A stretch of DNA of 64,000 nucleotides from Psilocybe azurescens (Eukaryota; Basidiomycota; Agaricomycetes; Agaricales; Agrocybaceae), in assembly GCA_023853785.1 (NCBI GenBank), contig JAJIRX010000570.1, positions 930,001-994,000 on the forward strand. The letters are read 5' to 3'. The position numbers were made by a program, and so were the translations under genes. Under the pieces are notes generated by a model. It saw nothing but the letters and a program-made list of their open reading frames with translations. It was not told the origin of the DNA and did no database searches. Positions 1-12,494 of this stretch are shown here, piece after piece. Numbering within the stretch: position 1 is the stretch's first letter; every line of letters begins with the position of its first letter.

Positions 1-1330
1 AGATGAATATCCAGTGAGCGTTCAGTCCTGTCCTCGACCCTTTATGGCAGTTATACTTCTTGAATATTCGCTTATGCTACAGTATGTAATTCTCGCGTGG
101 CAAATATGATTACACATTCTACTAGTATGTACGATTGTTGTTTATCTCGCTCAATGAAATATGTTCAGGTGTTCAGGTAGCGAATGCATCGGTATGAAGA
201 TTGGCAAACCTTTACCTGTCTCACACGCCTTGCATGCGATCAACATTTTATCCGACTTCTTATACCCAAGTTCATAGCACTAGAGAAGATGCGCACCTAT
301 GTAGTCCAGCAGCAGCCTGCGCAGACTCTCAACATCCACGTTCACATGCGCATTGTTATTGGCACGAACAAAGAGGAAGTTGAAGCGATTGTACCTGTAG
401 ATCCCAATTTTGCATTCCATCGGATCCCATACACATGTTCATGATTTGTTGTATTCTGGCATTAGGAGAGCGATTTCTGGGTTTCGGGTTGCCATTGGTT
501 GTTTACAGGGTCAATTTCTGCGGCCTGCGTTTCTGTGGCGCATGAATCTGTAGTGTATAGTTTGCGCCATCTACTCTCTAATGGTGTCAGATGTGGTCGG
601 AATGTGAAAAATTGTGAATCAGGGATATTCTCTGTGTGTCTGGTAGTATAGTAATATAATCCAACCGGTCGCCTGGGAGAAGGTGAAGGAGCAGCGATGT
701 ACACTGGAGCTGTTGCCAAATTCCGTATCTTTCCGATTTATAATTGAGATATGCTTTGGGGTTGGTGAAATTGTACACTTGGATCGGTGTAATGTGCTGA
801 GATCTGGTTTGGAGAGAATAAATAGTAGTGTTGGTAAAGCAGTGCAAGCGTTTGAGTTTCGACTGGATAAGAAGAAAATGCAAGCCACATGTACGTGGCC
901 ATTTTATCTTATCAGCGCTCTATACATATTGACATGATAACATGCTCAGTATGAGGTATTAAGCGACACGAAACGGGGGATGTTGTGGATTGAAACTATA
1001 CCTCCTTTTGAGACTCTACTTTTATGGTTATATAAATTGCAAAGACGCATGCGGCACTTCAACAACATGAACTTGACTCGAATGTCCCATATTCCTTATT
1101 TGTAGTATTTAGGGTATGAAGCGAATTATTAACACGGACATTAAAACGAAAAGGGAGCGTGGCACCAGTTTTTAATATGTCAAAGTGGGAATTCAAAGTG
1201 GGAGTTTAATAAGGGTTACTAGGGAGAAACACGGAATTTTCATTCTAACATAGCAGTGGCCAGGTGAGCCATGAATAGACATGGTATCTACGAGGGTCCT
1301 ACTACCAGTGGTCAATTATCTCGGCGAGCT
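1..1330. other. Intergenic, no gene recognised
   Basis: Only short overlapping open frames on both strands are present, with no recognisable family, no signal peptide and no convincing splice pattern. The stretch is AT-rich. It ends at the 3' end of the minus-strand GST gene. Confidence 0.5.
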
Positions 1331-2161
1331 TCATCCCGAAATATGTTTCTGTATTGCCCCAGCATCGATGATGGCATACTTCTCCAATTCTTGCAAAAGA
1401 CGCGCCCATCTGCCCGCATGCCACCCTGCGATATCCTTCCACTGCTGACTATCCTGCCCCCACACGATTCTCAGCCAGATCAAATAGGAAGCAACAACGA
1501 TATCGCCCCAGGACGCTTCATTTCCCATGAAAAATGGTCCAAGATCGTCGGTCTTCGAATACCAGGTGTCGACCTTCCCTATACCTGCTTGGAGTTCACC
1601 CCATCGCTTAGTTGCATAATCGCCTTTGGGACGAAGGTCTTCCAAGGATTTCCCGAACGCTTGTTCTCTCGTACGACTGAAATATTCGAGACTGCGAGGG
1701 TTGAGGGCGAGGCATGTATCGGGCAGGATGAACTCCCAGAGAGGGTCTAAGGCGGCATCGAGTGCTTCATCGAATGCATGATGCAATGCGAGTGTGCTAC
1801 GAGGAAGAACGGTTGGTGTGTCGGGATAAGTTTTGTCCAGGTATTCGACAATAAGAATGGAGTCTGCGATATACACTCCGGTGGATGGATCGTGTATGGC
1901 CGGAAGAGTGTAGCTATCACTACCATCGGGATTCTTGGTCGTCGGTTTGATGCCCAACTTCTTGCAGACGGGCTCGATGTCGGGATATTCGACCCATTCG
2001 GTGGTATAGGGTATTCCTTTAAAATTGAGGGTATATCTATGATCGTTTTAGATGTATTACGGAATATATAATAGGCTTGGTACTGACCTTGTTTTGAATG
2101 TATTGGGAGACCATGCGTTTCCGGAAAGGGTAGAGGGGATGTCATAGAAAATGATCGTCAT
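1331..2161 (-). CDS. Etherase-like glutathione S-transferase
   Basis: Predicted cytosolic glutathione transferase of the basidiomycete etherase-like (LigE/GSTFuA-type) group, thought to conjugate or deglutathionylate aromatic wood extractives and lignin-derived compounds. Two exons are seen: 2161-2088 and 2036-1331, with intron 2087-2037 (GTCAGT...ATAG), giving 259 aa. The N-terminus starts MTIIFYDIPSTLSGNAWSP and continues KTRYTLNFKGIPYTTEWV, the classic thioredoxin-fold start of this group. It is followed by the LPAIHDPSTG and ADSILIVEYLDKTYPDTP segments, where the latter matches the glutathione-binding E-S/D region. The C-terminal helical domain includes WGDIVVASYLIWLR. The start is the first ATG in the conserved MTIIFYDIPS context. 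A decayed paralogue lies at 3.5-4.0 kb and a deleted fragment at 7.5 kb, so this is the surviving copy of a local family. The exact substrate is not readable from sequence. Confidence 0.88.
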
Positions 2162-3499
2162 GTCTGCGATTTTGGGAAAGGAAAGGGGGCGAGCTAGCCT
2201 GAAAGTCGAAATCAATGTCTTTTCCTTTTATCTGATCTGAGTTTGAGTCTTAAGCTCCCGAAAATTGTCCTGGCATACCAGTTCTGGTCCCATTATCCCA
2301 GCCTTCTGTGTGACCGCGTGGGTTGAAATTCCAGAATTTGCCCATTCGCACAATTTGTTACTACGTCTCTTTCTTTCATTGCGCTTTATGATTCAAGGGC
2401 TTGAATGAAAAAAAAACCTTGAAGCAATGTTGTATAAATACTGGTCACAGTGGAGACTAAATCCAGCATTCTCTGGCGAGATGGGTGTTATCTACAAGAT
2501 TTTTTCTTGGAAATAACTCAACTATCGGCAACTTCGGGTATTCGCGTGCCGAATGCCGACCAAGGTTGAGAGAGGCCGAGCTGAGTCTTGAGAAACGTTA
2601 CCTGGCGGGGAAGTGAAAGTAACGTGGCCTGCCCTTACGTAGTACATAGCTTGAGAATTCCAAACACATTTGTGCTGGCAAAATAAAAAGACGACGATGA
2701 TACTTGCCTTAGCTCGTCATTCATAACTAAATGTTCCACCTCATCAAATATTGTCACCATGCACGCATGCTTGTCAAATCGGTTGTATCGGTATGGGATA
2801 GGTTATATGTGTTATTAATCCTAATAGCAATCATTGAAATTCAGGTGTAGTGTATTCACCGATTCTCCGGATGTTTTTAGTGTAACAATATAATCATCTG
2901 CTGGTGAGTAGCCTTGAGTAGAACAGCGGCTGTAAAAGGATTATAGCGTGGCTTAATGATTCTACCTCATGGTGGACGACGTACTACTTATTGTGTAAAT
3001 ATTTGAGGCTTTCCATTTGGATTCCCAAGCCAATTAAAATCACAAGTCTGCCCAGATGAATATATGTTAATTTCATTCCGATATATATAGATTTATACGA
3101 GTATGATTCCGATCCCGCGACTTACAAAGGAGGTTGATAAACGTAGCAAGGATGGAAAGGCGCTTTTGGGTTGAGTTTTGACTTCTTTCTCATGTTCGAG
3201 TACCTCTAATTGGACAGTAAGCCTTTCGGACTGGTTAAAATTTTGGAGTAGAGAAAACGCTTCAAGAAGCACGGGCTGAGCGCAAACCACGATGCCCTTG
3301 AAGTCACAACGTTCCCTCGGCCTGAGGATGGGAGAAATAAGAAACTGCACCCAATCATTCCTGTGACGATTATATCTCTCTCGAGTCCAACCTACAATGC
3401 ACGACCTGTGTCTCGACGGATGATTCTGAATGTATATCCACTTCATCGAGGAGATGACAGCTAGTAGGAAGAAGTGAAGACACTTCAGAATGGAATCCA
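2162..3499. other. Intergenic, no gene recognised
   Basis: This region lies upstream of the intact GST and downstream of the GST pseudogene. Open frames near 3.1-3.5 kb do not resemble the GST C-terminal domain, so the pseudogene homology appears to stop near 3520. Confidence 0.45.
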
Positions 3500-3975
3500 C
3501 TGTTCAATAGTATACTCGCTGCTGGTGGGTTGAGCATGAGGCATGAAGGCGGGAGAATGAAGTCCCAAAGTAGTTCAATGTTCTGTGCGAATGTCGCCTG
3601 AGTGAATACACGATGCAAGCCAACAGCGTTCCGGGGGAAAATAGGAGGCGTATCAGGATAGGTTTTGTCGAGGTATTCTGCGATCGTAAAGGAATCCGCA
3701 ATGTAAATGCTAGTAAATGGCTCATATATGGCTGGAAGAGTATAATGATCACCACCATTGTCGTCGGTTTAATGCCCGACTTTTTGAAAAGGGGCTCAAT
3801 ATGACCTATTCGATGGTGAAGAGAAGCACTTTAAAGTTCAGCGCATACCTGTGATTATAAAAGTGTATACATAACTCATAGATTAAATTTGAAATTCTGA
3901 CCTGGTTTTGAACGTATTGGGCGACCATGTGTGTCCAGGAAAGGAGAACGGAATGTCGTACGGTATGATCGTCAT
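3500..3975 (-). pseudogene. Decayed second etherase-like GST
   Basis: A clear relic of the GST at 1331-2161. Exon 1 is intact (ATG at 3975, MTIIPYDIPFSFPGHTWSP, then FKTR and a GTCAG donor). After the intron the text reads RYALNFKVLLFTIE and then hits an in-frame TAG where the intact copy has the Trp of TTEWV. The following HIEPLFKKSGIKPTT segment is in another frame, and YTLPAIYEPFTS with the ADSFTIAEYLDKTYPDTPP match requires a further shift. The last recognisable piece is ELLWDFILPPSCLMLNPP near 3540-3590. The C-terminal helical domain is lost or unrecognisable. Multiple lesions over a short distance indicate true gene death rather than a single sequencing fault. Confidence 0.85.
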
Positions 3976-4715
3976 TGGTTTAAAACTTGGTGTTAAGGCG
4001 GAGGAAATGAAGATGAGAAAGACACTCTGCCGAGGATTGTGATTATTACAATGAACAAGAATTGAATCTACTTGTCGATCATACGCAATGCATGCTTTCA
4101 TTGTGTTGCGTTGATAGTCGAAAGTTGGATGATTTAATACTGGAATGCTCGGGTTGAGAAATTTCTCATTGTATGGCCACTACATCCAGCACGCATTTGA
4201 GAAAGACAGTACGCAAGGGATGATTGTGTCAACACATGCCTGGCAACCAGAATCAAGACGCCAGCTACGGCCTGCGTATTACCACTGGTCCTCGAGGCCT
4301 CAGGGACTTCCAAGATATTCGCCGTTGGAGTAGCCCAATCCGGCCTATCCTAGCAGCTCGTGTCTGGCAAAGCTCGGAATGCTTGTCGAGCGGTCACGCA
4401 GTATGGCAGGGCCAGAGCTCACTACTACACCGTGTAAGTGGAAAAATAAATCATGTTACCGTGCGAACAGGTGTCTTGGCCTAGGCCTTGCCTAAACAGG
4501 AAAATGTGTTCAATGATGAACACCTCGAACAGGAAATGCAATGTGAAAAAAATTACATGGGCGAATCATAATCTGTCAGAACAAGGTGGAGAAGATCAAT
4601 CATGGAGTTATGCGCACTCGAAGTTGTTCTTTAGGTTTTATAACAAAATCTATCACCTTTTCTCCACTCAACCATCTCCCATCCCAGGTCAACCATCACT
4701 ATCTTCCTGCCACTC
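3976..4715. other. Intergenic region upstream of orphan gene
   Basis: It holds the divergent upstream regions of the GST pseudogene and the orphan gene at 4716. No coding family or clear core promoter was recognised. Confidence 0.4.
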
Positions 4716-6038
4716 ATGTCGACCTTAGCTCAAACGTCCACAAATATACCAGAAACTGTAGTATTCCAAGGAGATATACATGATGTGGAAATCTTTCTGC
4801 AATGGGTGTTCAACCACTCCGAGGACGCCCAGGCAGCCAGTGCTATAGTCAACAGTAAATCTCATTGCACTTCTCTAGCGACCAATACGCTATTGACACG
4901 ACTTGCAGATGTAGAAAAGGCATTAGTAGAATATTTCGGAGAACCTGAGGATCCGCATACCATAGGAACACCACTGCAGGGATCGCCTTCCACCCCACAC
5001 ATCCCAACGTCCACGGATATATCCAGCACAGAGTTCTACCAAAGCTGTGTAGAATATGTGGATGACTTCCGACAATGGGTGATTAGAGATTCAGAGGATG
5101 CGGAGTCAGCTGCGGCTAGACTTGAACGTAAGCCTCATTCCAGCTCCAGCAATATTCTGTACCAATGTGTGGTTGACACAACCTGCAGAGGCTTCAATCG
5201 ATATGGAGAACTTGCACGAGTGGTTGACAGAATGCGAGAATGCGCCTACAATGGAAACATTGCTGGACCCATCGCCTTCGACCTCGTGCCCCACATCGCC
5301 ATTTTCCGAATATTCCATCGGCTCCATACTGATGCCTGACATGGGACCATTGGCTGAGGAGGAACTGTGGCCAGTCATCAATGCTGGCATACCCAGTCTG
5401 TCTGAGCCCTTCGTAGCAGAGGGACGCTATGCCCACTCATCGATCGCATTTCCACCAGACCAGCACAGTGAACCATGCGCGCTGAACTCAGCAATTCCGA
5501 GACATGAGGTCAACCATAAGTCTACCATGGTGGATCGTCATGCCCGTATGATAAGCCATAGTCAAGAAAAAGCAAACCCATATTTTCTCCCTGGGAGAGA
5601 GGCAAAAATAAATCAAACTTGTACATCCAACCAACAAGAGGATCAAACTGGACGCCGCTCCGATCTTAGCACGATCGTAGAGCGTAAGGATATTCATCAC
5701 TCAAGCCCTGATGATTGGAGGTAAGTTGTTTTATCTTCACCTCTCGTCGGGTTGATTAATGGGTTTTGATCAACAGCACCATGGATCAATGGGACCGGCC
5801 CTATTTTCCCAGAGATTATCCCAACCCAGCGAGCGCGATGATCAACGCTGGTCGAACCTCAGGACAAGGAACAGACAAGGAAAGTGGGAGGCATATGGTA
5901 GATGTACAGCCGAAACAGTATCCTACACGGCGGCGGGAGTCGAGACCCATCTTAGCACCCGAAGAAACGAGTATCAACGACTACGCAATGAACGAGACGC
6001 ATTTCGTACCTCCGGCTACAGATAAACCCTATGTCTGA
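4716..6038 (+). CDS. Orphan protein with an internal duplication
   Basis: No family recognised. I splice three exons, 4716-5127, 5189-5720 and 5777-6038, with introns 5128-5188 (GTAAGC...CTGCAG) and 5721-5776 (GTAAGT...CAACAG). All junctions keep frame and give 401 aa. The first 140 or so residues contain a duplicated unit: EIFLQWVFNHSEDAQAAS is echoed by DDFRQWVIRDSEDAESAA. The acidic stretch VEYFGEPEDPHTIGTPL is echoed by EWLTECENAPTMETLL, each followed by a Ser/Thr/Pro-rich tail (SPSTPHIPTS, SPSTSCPTSP). The C-terminal half is hydrophilic, low in hydrophobic residues and probably disordered. There is no signal peptide or membrane segment. Degenerate copies of its 5' and middle parts lie at about 7.2-7.5 and 8.3-8.5 kb, showing the locus was duplicated. 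Whether it is expressed is unknown. Confidence 0.6.
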
Positions 6039-7194
6039 AAAAAATGACACTCCATCTGGCCCTTCGTCATTGCCACCCTCCTCGTCGCTGGATACCACAA
6101 CACGGAAGGCCATCCACCAACGGTCACATCGACCTCGCAAGTTACCGTAAGTGTTCTCTCAAGCATTCACAAATGAAATTGATATGATTTACCTTGCTAG
6201 GCCTCTTGCGCTGGACATCGAATACTGAGTTCCTAGGCCAGCAATCCTATGTGGATGGATTACAATGTCGTTGTTGCAGAAGGAGTTCTATTTTTGGCGA
6301 GGACGTTCGATCGATCGCATTGTCAATATTCCGTGGGAAAATTAAGTTCGGTCACAATCTTACTAGACCAATATTTCACCTCCTACTTAGCTCTGTTTTT
6401 CGCATTAATTATCATCAATGGCCTCTATTACTCCTATTCAAACCCATTCAATTTAATAGTATCATGCATTACATTGATATGGTGAAAAAACGAAGGTTAT
6501 GAGGCAAAATATAAAGGATACCGTAGAAAATTAGAAGGGAGAGAAAATAGAAGAGAATTAGAAACAAAAGCAGATGAAAGAGAAGGAACCGGAGGGAAAA
6601 CACATCAGGTAATCATGGAAAAACAGAGAGGGAAAGAAACGAGAATTGGAAGATAAGAGGAAGCCGGACACCATTTACCGCTGCCCTCGCACTGAGAGAG
6701 ATCGTTTTATTCAATATCATCCCCGCACTAGCACCACCCACACTCCGCCCTTCTTCTCCTCGTCGGCCCTGTCATTTGCATCACGTTCTCCGCCTCTTCC
6801 AACGGAGATATCCGCCGACGCTCGCTCCTGGTGAGACCCCTGTCTCGTTGGCACCATACCCACACACCCACTGCTCCCAGGTCAGCCCTGTACAGTATAA
6901 TAATCGAGCCGCACGTCGCGTAAGAGCGGGGTCTCCCTCATACCAGGCGCTGACCGCGTCTTCTTCATGTGGATGTTCTCCTGCTGCTGATTGCGAGGCG
7001 CAGGATACAGGTCGTATCTCGGCAGAGACGTGCCTGCTGGAGTTGCTCCTGCACCTGCACTTGGAATGTTGGCTCTCGAGTTCGACGCAAGAGAGGTGAC
7101 CCCAGCCATTTTGGGATGCTGAGGTACACAACGTATATAAGCATGAACATGAGAATGCGCACTCTTGGCGTGGCTCATTGCGCTCGTGAACGGC
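6039..7194. other. Intergenic, purine-rich, no gene recognised
   Basis: The part around 6480-6660 is strongly purine-rich on the plus strand. Open frames exist on both strands near 6.8-7.36 kb, but none matches a family or has a splice-supported structure. Confidence 0.4.
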
Positions 7195-7500
7195 AGAATC
7201 TGTGGAGGCTGTAAGCAAAATGGAGAAACTGCACCGCAGAACTTCAGAATCCGCCCACGATGGTATCATTGCTGCACCCTCTTTATGTAAGTTCCATTTC
7301 CCCCATCCCAACGCCTGACCATCAACTATTGGCCGAAAATAAAGTGTGGCAATCGGCATTTATTCGAGAGCCACCCGCTTGAGCAAGAGTGCTACTTAAT
7401 TTTGCCATACTTGCCCCCTCGTCGATCGACATGCCCGAACGATACACCCCAGATCGCACACCCGTAATTTTTCCTTGAAAGAGAGGCGAAATAACGGAAA
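7195..7500 (+). pseudogene. Relic of the orphan gene, part 1
   Basis: Degenerate similarity to the orphan gene at 4716-6038. The segment from ATGGAGAAACTGCAC onward follows the path of ATGGAGAACTTGCAC in the parent's second exon (near 5200). The CATGCCCGAACGATA...GAGAGGCGAAATAA segment around 7430-7490 matches parent positions about 5538-5612. Reading frames are broken throughout. It lies directly upstream of a GST fragment, so two neighbouring genes were copied and decayed together. The alignment is by eye. Confidence 0.5.
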
Positions 7501-7502
7501 TG

Positions 7503-7720
7503 TCTGTGAGTACCAGATATCGACTTTCCCTAAGCCGTCTTGGAGCTCAGCTCACCGTGTAATTGCATAATCGTCCTTGGGAGGAAGGTTTTCCAAGGAT
7601 TTCCCGAACGCTTTCTCTCTCGTACGACTGAAATATTTGAAACTGCGAGGGTTGAGGACGAGGCATGCATCCAGGTGCATCGAGTGCTTCATTGAATGCA
7701 TAATGCACCCCGAGAGTGGC
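7503..7720 (-). pseudogene. Internally deleted GST fragment
   Basis: Near-identical in long runs to the intact GST at about 1555-1790, for example AAGGATTTCCCGAACGCTT and GTACGACTGAAATATT. It covers only the middle of the C-terminal domain. About 45 bp present in the intact gene (near 1717-1760) are missing here, between GAGGCATGCATCC and GCATCGAGTGCTTCAT. Both ends of the gene are absent. Similarity to the intact copy is higher than that of the 3.5-4.0 kb pseudogene, suggesting a more recent duplication. Confidence 0.8.
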
Positions 7721-8324
7721 CTAGTTCATGAGCTCTGCTTCCAGGCAGTAGTCGCTGACCGAATCTAGCCAAATGCTGACACTTGCGCGACGTTCCTTGG
7801 TCGTTCCTGCATGTTGTATTGATAGACTGAAATCGGTCTCGAGCTGCGTACTAGGATATGGCATGATTGATGTTAGACACTGACAATGGCTGGACCATTC
7901 CTCAAGATCGTTTGCTAAGCCGTACACGCTGTTCGGTATCCACTCAAGGTTACACATCAGTACAGTCTGAGACGGGCATCTATTATAAAGGGTTATTTCT
8001 GTGTAACGATATAATTTGGCGACATACGAGCGAAGCCGACAAGGAAAGATAGACACAATTATGTGGTGTTTGAATTTTCGTTCACGCTCAGGTCCACCAC
8101 ACATTCTACAGCGGAGAATTGAATAATTGGAAGACAGATTTCGACCGTGAGGCTGCTGAATAGTGGAAAGATTTAGAGGTGAAAAAAGAAACCCTTCAAG
8201 CGGTGAAGGGCCGTTGGCTCTCCCTCATACTGTTCCTGCTGCTTGTTTGAGGCCACGTTTCCGAGTACAAGGCTGTTGGGCAATACAAGCCACGATTTTC
8301 TCAAAGCCGTGCTCAGACGATGCA

Positions 8325-8530
8325 CCGTCGTGAAAGAATTGAAACTCATACTTTCCCCCCACAGCGAGGCAAAAGACTTGCAGAAGACACAAATCCAATC
8401 GCCGAGAAGGTCGAAGAAGACTTGCCTCCGATCTCACGGTTGTAGAGCGAAAAGGATATCGCGACACGCTAATGATTTTAAGTCAAATATCTTCGCCTCT
8501 CGTAGGGCTCTTTGGTATAGAACGGATTCC
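8325..8530 (+). pseudogene. Relic of the orphan gene, part 2
   Basis: Similarity to parent positions about 5580-5755. Shared words include TTGTAGAGCGAAAAGGATAT versus TCGTAGAGCGTAAGGATAT. The 3' side resembles the parent's second intron (ATCTTCGCCTCTCGTAGGG versus ATCTTCACCTCTCGTCGGG). The presence of intron-like sequence points to a DNA-level copy rather than a retrocopy. The frame is not maintained. Confidence 0.5.
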
Positions 8531-9177
8531 GCCCGAGGAAGGGCAAGGCCTGTGAGAGGCGTTAGGCAATGCACTTTTCCAACACAGGGGTCTGATAGCA
8601 AAGTGTAAAGAAGAGAGGACATAGACGAGACATCGGAAGATAGAGCGATAAAGCCGGTGCTGGCATGCATTTGAACAAGCGAACTTTTAACATACAACTC
8701 AGAGGTCTCCTATTGTACTCGGTAACATCCGGAAACTGCACAGTAGTTACATACAATAAATAACACTGTCACGGTTCAAGCCTGGCTGATCATTTGCGTA
8801 GAATATTGAGCCAATTCTGAGCTGCGAGCACCATTTCACGCCACAACGTTCTGAAAATTTCCCTTTGCTTTGGGGTTGTCTCGTTGCCGTTTCCACCAGG
8901 GACGACTTCCAACTAAACGACTAGCCACAAACGCTCTATTGCATTCCATTAATGGTTATGGCCCTAGTTGATCACACCTGGCTTATATGCAAAAACTTGG
9001 AAGGATCTATCGTGTATAAGCGTAATGCTTTCGATGAACACAGCATAGATACTGCCGCAGGGCGGCCCATAGTGAGTTGATCACAGATAATAGTTCGATA
9101 ACCATTCTAATTAACACGTAGCGCATACAGGCGTTCGTTTGAATTGTTCCACAATGGCAAAGTCCTCTTATCCTCAC
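8531..9177. other. Intergenic, no gene recognised
   Basis: Short frames only; no family, repeat or RNA gene was recognised. Confidence 0.4.
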
Positions 9178-9381
9178 TTAGTGAGATGTCAATATGTGAC
9201 GCATCATCGCTCGTGCATTTCCCAAGAACTGAGTTTTGCAACCTGTCCACTGACAATGCCATTCAATGTCGTTTGTCGGCCAGTTAGAGAAGTGCTCAGT
9301 CGATCTATGGCTACCAGTTCGTAAAGGGAGATTACACCCATCCCAGCGGCAGGTGTCGGGGCCAGGCATCTTGTATGTCAC
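9178..9381 (-). CDS. Short C2H2-type zinc-finger ORF, probably partial
   Basis: A 67-aa frame with two Cys2His2-like fingers of the pattern C-x4-C...H-x4-H: CRWDGCNLPL...HRSTEH and CQWTGCKTQF...HILTSH. The same finger style (C-[KRSHQ]-W-x-G-C) occurs in the genes at 14.8-15.9 and 28.7-29.6 kb, which also carry a following CPxC finger. Here the frame stops immediately after the second finger. The sequence beyond the stop (VRIRGLCHCGTI) could be the remains of that third finger. It may be a truncated pseudogene of this family or one exon of a gene I could not complete. A nucleic-acid-binding role is inferred only. Confidence 0.45.
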   Translation of the reverse strand: MTYKMPGPDTCRWDGCNLPLRTGSHRSTEHFSNWPTNDIEWHCQWTGCKTQFLGNARAMMRHILTSH

Positions 9382-10531
9382 TCCCTTTTTGCGGCCTTTG
9401 AGGATTGGATGACGGCGTGCTTATGTGTGGCGCGGTCGGCTCCAACCTCTCGATTGTTCAAAGAAAGAGAGGAGAGCGAAAGTTGTTCCTCGACACTATA
9501 ATCCCGTTCCGTTCTTAAGTCAAGGTGGCGAGTGTCTGGATTGGTCAAAGACAAGCCTGATACCAGTGATAGTAAACGATCATCTTCAGGTGCTTCGACT
9601 GCAAGACCTCTGCAGTCAGTAGGTCTTTTGCATTAGCGTAAGGGTTAAATCGTCGCTTGGAGGCCAACATCTTGGTGGAGTGGGCTGCCTTTGGGCGCGA
9701 AGTTGGACATCCCACAGCCAGGTCCAAGCCCGCTAGGGTTCCCCAGTGTGCTGTGATTCCTTGCCCCCAGCTATGTTTCTCCTCTACTGATTTTCTAAGT
9801 TGTGCCATCCCCGAAGAGGACTTGCGTCGTTCCATATACTTTGCAAGACCGCTGAAAGCACGATTAAGTTTCTTTCTATTATTACAAGTATCCGTGCGGA
9901 AAGACGTACGAAGGCTGTCGAGCTGGTAGCTCGATGGGATATTCATCATGATAGAGGTAGATTATGCTAGGCATGTTGACTTGGTTGCTCTGTGTGGAGA
10001 CTGTTTAATGATTCTGGGTGATTTTGCTGAACGAGTTCAGTATGCCACAACCCAAAAACGACTACTTTATACTCCTTTGCAGGGAGTACGTAGCGGGCCA
10101 ACGTTGGTCCCAACATCACGAAAGAGGTAGTGGCAGGCCATTGATGTCAACAGGCTCCTGTGTATATAAGGCAGTAATGGCCTACACCTGATCCTTTTGG
10201 AAACAGGCGCATGAGGTTGCTGGGACCAGGGAACCGTGGCCCAATTTCAGCCTGGCCCTTATGTTTATAGCGACTTGTGTGGCATCCAACTAATCCTTAG
10301 TGTGGTCGAGTGACTCAGACCAGTTTCATTGCAGGTATTGCTATTTATTCGCAGAGAGGCAACATACATACATATGAGACAGCACTGTGCGATACAGCAG
10401 AGAACAAATTTATAATACATAAGGACTCGGAAAAACTATAGAAACGGAAAGGTCGCTCGACGTCTAAGATCCTGGGCTATTGACATAGAGTCGTCAGTTA
10501 TGAATACGAAAGATAAATTCATTAGATGTGC
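9382..10531. other. Intergenic, no gene recognised
   Basis: Contains a 134-aa minus-strand frame (9545-9949) rich in Lys/Arg/Ser without a recognisable family. No promoter or repeat was assigned. Confidence 0.4.
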
Positions 10532-12412
<1,881 letters not shown>

Positions 12413-12486
12413 TGGACTGCTAGTAGATAGTTGTCTATCAAATGGAATACGAAAGTATCCTGAAGACGCTTCGTTAAAATGATCAT

Positions 12487-12494
12487 CTTTTATA
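12487..12494 (-). promoter_or_regulatory. TATA box of the class II peroxidase
   Basis: TATAAAAG on the minus strand, about 75 bp upstream of the peroxidase ATG, a normal spacing for a strongly expressed secreted fungal enzyme. Confidence 0.55.

Noticed and set aside
6781..7359. 192-aa minus-strand open frame
   Set aside because: No family, no hydrophobic or domain pattern, and it overlaps a degenerate copy of the orphan gene; most likely chance.
9545..9949. 134-aa minus-strand frame, considered as a transposon protein
   Set aside because: No recognisable motif, no terminal repeats nearby.
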